From Margaritifera margaritifera (taxonomy: Eukaryota > Mollusca > Bivalvia > Unionida > Margaritiferidae): 64,000 nucleotides of DNA. Location: positions 806,001 to 870,000 of the forward strand of contig JAQPZY010001558.1 of NCBI GenBank assembly GCA_029931535.1, written 5' to 3'. Every line of letters begins with the position of its first letter. The first letter of the stretch is position 1. Position numbers and translations under genes: made by a program. Positions 59,598-64,000 of this stretch are shown one piece after another. The notes under the pieces were generated by a model that saw nothing but the letters and a program-made list of their open reading frames with translations, made no database searches and was not told where the DNA came from.

Positions 59598-60439
59598 GTA
59601 AGTTCAGCCTTTATACATGTGACAGAACTCTTCATGTTTTTATCATGCCTCCATCATCCAATTGTTGCAGAGGCTGTGTCAGCTTTGTTGTAGACAATAT
59701 CATACCAAGTTATTATTTACAACAAGTCTTTTCAGACGCTGTCATTAACTTTTGCAGGCAACTTGTTGGATTGTGCAGAATGCTTGTCATACTCAGAATA
59801 CTGTTAATTAACTTTTATTCATGGAGTGCCAGTGTTTAAAGACTGCATGAGAAGGATTGTACTAGTACCCATTCACCTTCAGTGGCATATTCACAAATGT
59901 TAGAACTGATGAAAATGATATTTCATTTTATAATACATTACCTAATCACATTAACATTAGGAAAATAAACTCTATTACCTCCAGAATCCAGCCCTCACTA
60001 AAAGACAAAAAGATTTATCTTTTCTGTCTGTGCAGACAAAGGGAAGAAAATCTTATCCATTACTTGCCCTTTCCACCACCAGTACTAGTACCACCCATGA
60101 ACCAGATGTTTACTAGTTTTAAGCTTTTGCTTGGTACTCTCAACATACTACAACAAGGCCTCCCCAAATCCTTGAATATCTTCATGATTTCAACCCATCC
60201 ATCCATAGTATTGCATGTTACTGTATTTGCTATATGTTGCAACTGTAAATTTTGATTTTTTATCAATATTTATGTGAATTTTTTTACAGTTATGGACTTC
60301 ATTTATTCTGACCTTTTGCTGCAGCACAGTATAGTTGGTGTTTGTTGTTTGTGGCTTATTCGCGCACACTGCATTTATTTTTTGCTTATTTAAGTAACAA
60401 GTGTGGTTATTGTTATATTCTAACATTTTAGGGTTATTT
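59598..60439. other. Start of HDAC3 intron 10
   Basis: AT-rich intronic sequence. The frame beginning at 59594 merely reads through the splice donor. No further exon seen. Confidence 0.6.
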
Positions 60440-60700
60440 CCTGATATTTTTGTTGTTCTTGATATTTCAAGTTAACAATGAATACGTTATGTGTCAAAGT
60501 TCATGAGGATGAACATGATATGTATCTCTCTTGCACAAAGTGTTCTTTCAATGTTGTTATTGTAATATGTGAACACTTTCGGTTGTTATTACTGATATTT
60601 GTGTCAATTTGTCATTTCAGATTAAACAACGATGGCTGTATGTGCCAAATTAAATGAGGACATGACTGATACATGTCTCACTGGCACAAAGTGTTCATCA
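60440..60700 (+). pseudogene. Duplicated gag-like N-terminal segment
   Basis: Two similar segments about 155 bp apart (60478-60545 and 60633-60700) each hold an ATG, a GTGTCAAA/GTGCCAAA block, ATGAGGA, and CACAAAGTGTTC. The second continues SASNCSVCAEWSEGIWS, a Cys-containing motif reminiscent of DIRS gag-like proteins, and stops at TGA near 60760. Only the second has this longer reading. Confidence 0.5.
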
Positions 60701-60979
60701 GCTTCTAACTGCAGTGTATGTGCAGAGTGGTCAGAAGGGATTTGGTCAGTGGTTTTGTGAAAAACTTCAAGAGACAGGTGAAGTCTCAGTCATTGCAAAG
60801 CGATGTAACCTCCAGTAGTGGCTTGTAGTTAAAGGGAGAGCATCTTCCCTTATTTCGGCAGCTCAATGGGCAAAAATCCCCCTGCATGTCGGGGCATGGC
60901 CTTCAGGCCTGTAAGTCTGGGAGCCTATGATGTTTGTCACATTTTGATGATCTGTATTGCCATCCTTCCATGCCATGCA

Positions 60980-61330
60980 ATCTGGCTGCTGACCAGCGAG
61001 TCCAGCCATCTGGCAAACTGTACCTGTTGACTTGGGTCCAAGGTCTGTCACACTGGTGAGCTGTGAGGCATACTGGCTGGCCACTCCATGGTATGTGGAG
61101 TTATACAGGGGTCCATTGAATCAGTCTGTCTGTTTTGTCACACATTCCATCCAGGCACTTTCTGAGTAGAGTGCCCAGCTGTCTGGCTGACTGTACCTAT
61201 GGACTGGTGGCCAAAGGTCCATCACTTTGGGAAGTCATGCCACATACTGGCCAAAAGTTCCATAGTATGTGGAACCATATGGGGATCACTTTGGCTGATC
61301 CATCCATTCATCACACATTTTGCATAAGCA
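60980..61330. repeat. About 174-bp imperfect tandem duplication inside the DIRS-like element
   Basis: CCAGC(C/T)(A/G)TCTGGC, CTGTACCT, CCAAGGTC/CAAAGGTCC, CATACTGGC, CCA(T/A)(G/A)GTATGTGGA and GTCACACATTCCATCC/ATCACACATTTTGC occur twice in the same order. The offset is near 174 bp. Confidence 0.7.
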
Positions 61331-62179
61331 GTTCCAGAGATGACCTTCCAGCTGACAACTGTGCTCACCATCCAGCCAGCTGGCCAGCACACTCTCTGGC
61401 TGTCAATACTGGCAAGACAAGCCATGGCATTTGCCCAGCTGCCAATTAACCAGTGTGTCATTTGTTCATTAATTAGATACTGTGAGATGCTTAGAGACAA
61501 AGGCAATGCCACATCCATGCCACTGGGAATGTTCTATGTGGATATGGATGTAGTGCCTGAGGAGGACAACTCCTACAGCGAGAGGGATGATAACCTTGAT
61601 GACTTAGTGTAATCAGCTCCCACAATGGAAAACCAGATTGAGTTCAGCTTTAAAATATCTGTCCAGGTTTATATTGTGTGTTGCTGACTTCCGAATGCCC
61701 ACCACTGCCAACTGTCAGCGAAGCCTATAAGGTGAAAGCTTCAGTAGACTTGGAAGGTTAGGGCAAATATCCCTCCTTCTTTCTACTGTCACAGTTGGCA
61801 AAGGTAAATTAAATAACAAACTGTTGGTGTAATAAGATCTGTGATCCAGGCAATTCTAAGACTTTATTTTCTTAAAGTCATCTACCAGCGTTGTTTTCAT
61901 CATGCTGTTATTGAACACATTTGGAGAGATTTACAACTGAGCTTCTGATGGATAAAAACATTGCAGCTGTGAATATGACATTCCCACTGTTTTACAAGGT
62001 GGATAAGAATGTTTCCATGCCATCTCTAAGACAGCCTAATTATTGGCACCAGACTGCTTCATTTTTACTAGTATTGGATCAAACTATGTTCACAAAATGA
62101 ATGACCGATCCAGGTTGTTTTGGAGGAGCTTCATATTTCATTTATCCAGCCCCCTTCCATTTTGTCTTCCCCATTCATC

Positions 62180-62800
62180 ATGGACGTGCCGTCAGATTGG
62201 GAGAAAGTCAAAATTTTGCAGAAAGAGATCTGGTTATTACTTGACAATAGGCAGTGGAGATAGTTTGCAAAAGAACTCCCAGGGTTTTACTCTAAGCTTT
62301 TTCTAGTGCCTAAAGCCAATCATAGATCTCAGCCAGCTGCACTGAAGTTTAAAATGGAAACAGCACGGAGAATCAGGTTATCCATTCAAAGGGATGAATT
62401 TGCAGTCAGTCTAAATTTAACCAATGCATATTTTCACATCCCTATTAGCCCAGCTTCATGCAAATTCCTTCAGTTTGCCTACCAAGGAAAGATGTACAAA
62501 TTTTGTGCATGCCCATTTGATCTCAACATCAGTCCATGAGCGTTCACAAAAATTATCAGGAGAGTTATCACTCTATTCCAGTAGACTCTGTCAACAGCAA
62601 CTATGGCATATCTGGACACCATCCTCCCAAAACACAGTGTAAGTTCAATTTGGTGCAGGACAGGAACAATCTTCAGTCCTTTTTAGGTCATCTAGGCCTT
62701 TTAGTGAACTGGGAAAAGTAAAATCTCGGCCCATTCCAGCATTTTGTCCATTTGGGCATGGAGTTTCATCTGTCTCCCCCACTTATGCATGAAGCAGATT
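62180..62800 (+). pseudogene. DIRS-like reverse transcriptase remnant
   Basis: Plus-strand reading gives AKELPGFYSKLFLVPKAN, then (in the frame from 62306) TARRIRLSIQRDEFAVSLNL, TNAYFHIPI and YKFCACPFDLNISP. After a stop, MAYLDTIL and LGLLVNWEK follow, with HFVHLGMEFHLSPPLM. These match RT palm landmarks. The motif A aspartate is Asn (SLNLTNAYFHIPI), and the YLDD-type box reads YLDT. With several stops and a frameshift, it cannot be active. Confidence 0.75.
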
Positions 62801-63177
62801 ATTGAACTCATGGGGTCGTCTTCCAACAGAGAATGGATTTCAGCAAGAGAGTATTTGCAACTCCTCAGTTTGCTCAATACAGCAGCAGAATTCTTTTTAG
62901 CCACCTTTTCATGCCCCATTGTCATCATTGTTTCCAGCAGTACTTCAGCATTTGCAGGAGGCTGTAACGAAGGCTTCACATCATGCACTCTCCATGTCAG
63001 GCAACTTGTCAGTTGTTGCATTCCTCAGGCATCAGGGAGGTACACATGCTTCTTCTCTTTGGGTGCAAGACTGGAACCTCCTCCATTGGCAGCCTCAGAA
63101 TAGATCACTTTCCGAGTTCCACCATTGGGTTGCACACTCATCTTTCTGATCTCATCTGGTCTTTTGAGCTTCAGAGA

Positions 63178-63907
63178 CCAGTATCTTTCTCACTAATGCC
63201 TAGATGGAATCTTTCGTGTGTTCTTTGGGAATTGTCAAAACCCCCTTATGAACCCTTGAGTGAAGCTTCCTTCGAGAACCTTACTTAAGACTGTTTTCCT
63301 ACTCTCCTTAGCATCCATGAGGAGAAGGAGTGAACTTCATGCCTTGTCAGTGGAAAAGGGTTGTTTTCGGTTCAATGGTAATTATGATTCGGTTTCTCTT
63401 CTTTGCCATCCTGTGTTTCTGGCTAAGAATCGGCTATCTTTAGTAGCTCCACTTCCTATTGAGATCCACAGTCTCAGTTGTATCTGTGCTGGGGATGATC
63501 AAGATAGGCTCCTTGGCCTAGTTAGGGCCTTAAGATTTTATTTGGCTTTTTCTGTAGGGAGAAAGAAGTGTTGGAAGCATCTCTTCCTACCTATTAAGGG
63601 TTCCTCTGATATTTTGGTAGCGACTGTTTCCTGGTGGATTGTCCTCACTATCAAGAGAGCTTAATACCTCACTGAGAAGGACCTTTCTTTCAAGAGAATT
63701 AAAGCTCATGAAGGTAGGGCTATTGCTACATCTTGGGCCTATTTGAATCACTCCTCTTTGGATGATGTTATGAGAGCCACCTTCTGGCAGTCTCACACTA
63801 CCTTTTTCTTTTACCTTCGATCTTCGGTGCATCAGAGCAAAGGCATTTTATTATTGGACTCTATAGTGATGGCACAACATGTCCAACCTTCTACCACCTT
63901 ACAGTAA
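63178..63907 (+). pseudogene. DIRS-like tyrosine recombinase remnant
   Basis: The reading starts MPRWNLSCVLWELSK and PPYEPL, shifts frame at about 63285, then gives LLSLASMRRRSELHALS (first catalytic Arg region) and CHPVFLAKNRLS. Then come RALRFYLAF, and after an in-frame TAA (63662-63664) KAHEGRAIATSWAY (HxxR motif) and TFWQSHTTFFFYLRS, with the Tyr nucleophile region. It stops at 63905-63907. Order and spacing match the recombinase that integrates DIRS elements. One frameshift and one stop inactivate it. Confidence 0.8.
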
Positions 63908-64000
63908 TGAGCAATCCTACCATAAGGATAAGTCCAATAATTTTCTATACCAGATTTGTTGAAGCCATCAGCCTCTCACATAACTGGTAGATTCAGCAAT

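Larger units (their letters stand above)
60440..64000 (+). mobile_element. Decayed DIRS-like retrotransposon, right end outside window
   Basis: In plus-strand order one finds a duplicated 5' segment, a gag-like Cys motif remnant, reverse transcriptase/RNase H-like remnants (about 62190-62800) and a tyrosine recombinase remnant (63178-63907). That order, with a tyrosine recombinase in place of an integrase, is diagnostic of DIRS-type elements. GC content is higher than in the intron around it. It lies in HDAC3 intron 10 in the same orientation as the gene. The left boundary is approximate and the 3' end lies beyond 64000. Confidence 0.75.

Noticed and set aside
59594..59839. 81-codon ORF starting in HDAC3 exon 10
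   Set aside because: It begins inside the exon in a different frame and runs through a good GTAAGT donor into the intron.
59598..64000. Further HDAC3 exons
   Set aside because: I looked for the conserved Gly-rich segment and Tyr motif that follow exon 10 in class I HDACs and found none. The region is intron and DIRS-like element.

Overview
The window is nuclear DNA from an animal, most likely a bivalve mollusc. It is AT-rich and has long introns with GT-AG splice sites. It carries dense microsatellites and minisatellites, tRNA-derived SINEs, MITEs, Polinton-like and DIRS-like elements, and the short GGCCCA/TGGGCC hairpin repeats I associate with bivalve genomes. The species cannot be fixed from the sequence alone.

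One host gene is clear: the 5' two thirds of histone deacetylase 3 (HDAC3) on the + strand. Ten coding exons run from the ATG at 29623 to the donor after 59597. They encode residues 1-277 plus two bases of codon 278. All exon phases join without a frame error. The zinc ligands (Asp171, His173, Asp260), the paired active-site histidines (135/136) and the inositol-phosphate contacts are present. The remaining exons, including the catalytic tyrosine, lie beyond 64000.

Layout. 1-12.3 kb: no recognisable host gene; two solo-LTR candidates (2711-3537, 5131-5840), a SINE, microsatellites and short tandem arrays. 12.3-27.1 kb: a graveyard of Polinton/Maverick-like (adintovirus-like) DNA elements. It holds an integrase C-terminus beside a DNA polymerase B C-terminus (14.3-15.1 kb), a second integrase copy (20.2-21.2 kb) split by a hAT MITE with a perfect 8-bp target duplication, and a 5.3-kb element with terminal inverted repeats (21820-27126). 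In that last element an integrase N-terminus and an inverted polymerase B fragment abut across an apparent deletion. 27.1-29.6 kb: a CpG-dense degenerate tract, low-complexity DNA and a MITE just upstream of HDAC3. 29.6-59.6 kb: HDAC3 exons separated by introns loaded with LINE scraps, pogo/Tigger-like elements (one nested in another), a fold-back element and several minisatellites. 59.6-64 kb: intron 10, invaded by a decayed DIRS-like retrotransposon (gag-like, RT and tyrosine recombinase remnants) that runs off the end.

The most unusual feature is in HDAC3 intron 6. About 2.6 kb of the 3.0-kb intron is a roughly 44-bp tandem array whose unit is the last ~32 bases of exon 6 plus the first ~12 bases of the intron, including the 5' splice donor. 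The true donor is thus followed by some 60 near-copies of itself in its exonic context, and using any of them would add an immediate in-frame stop.
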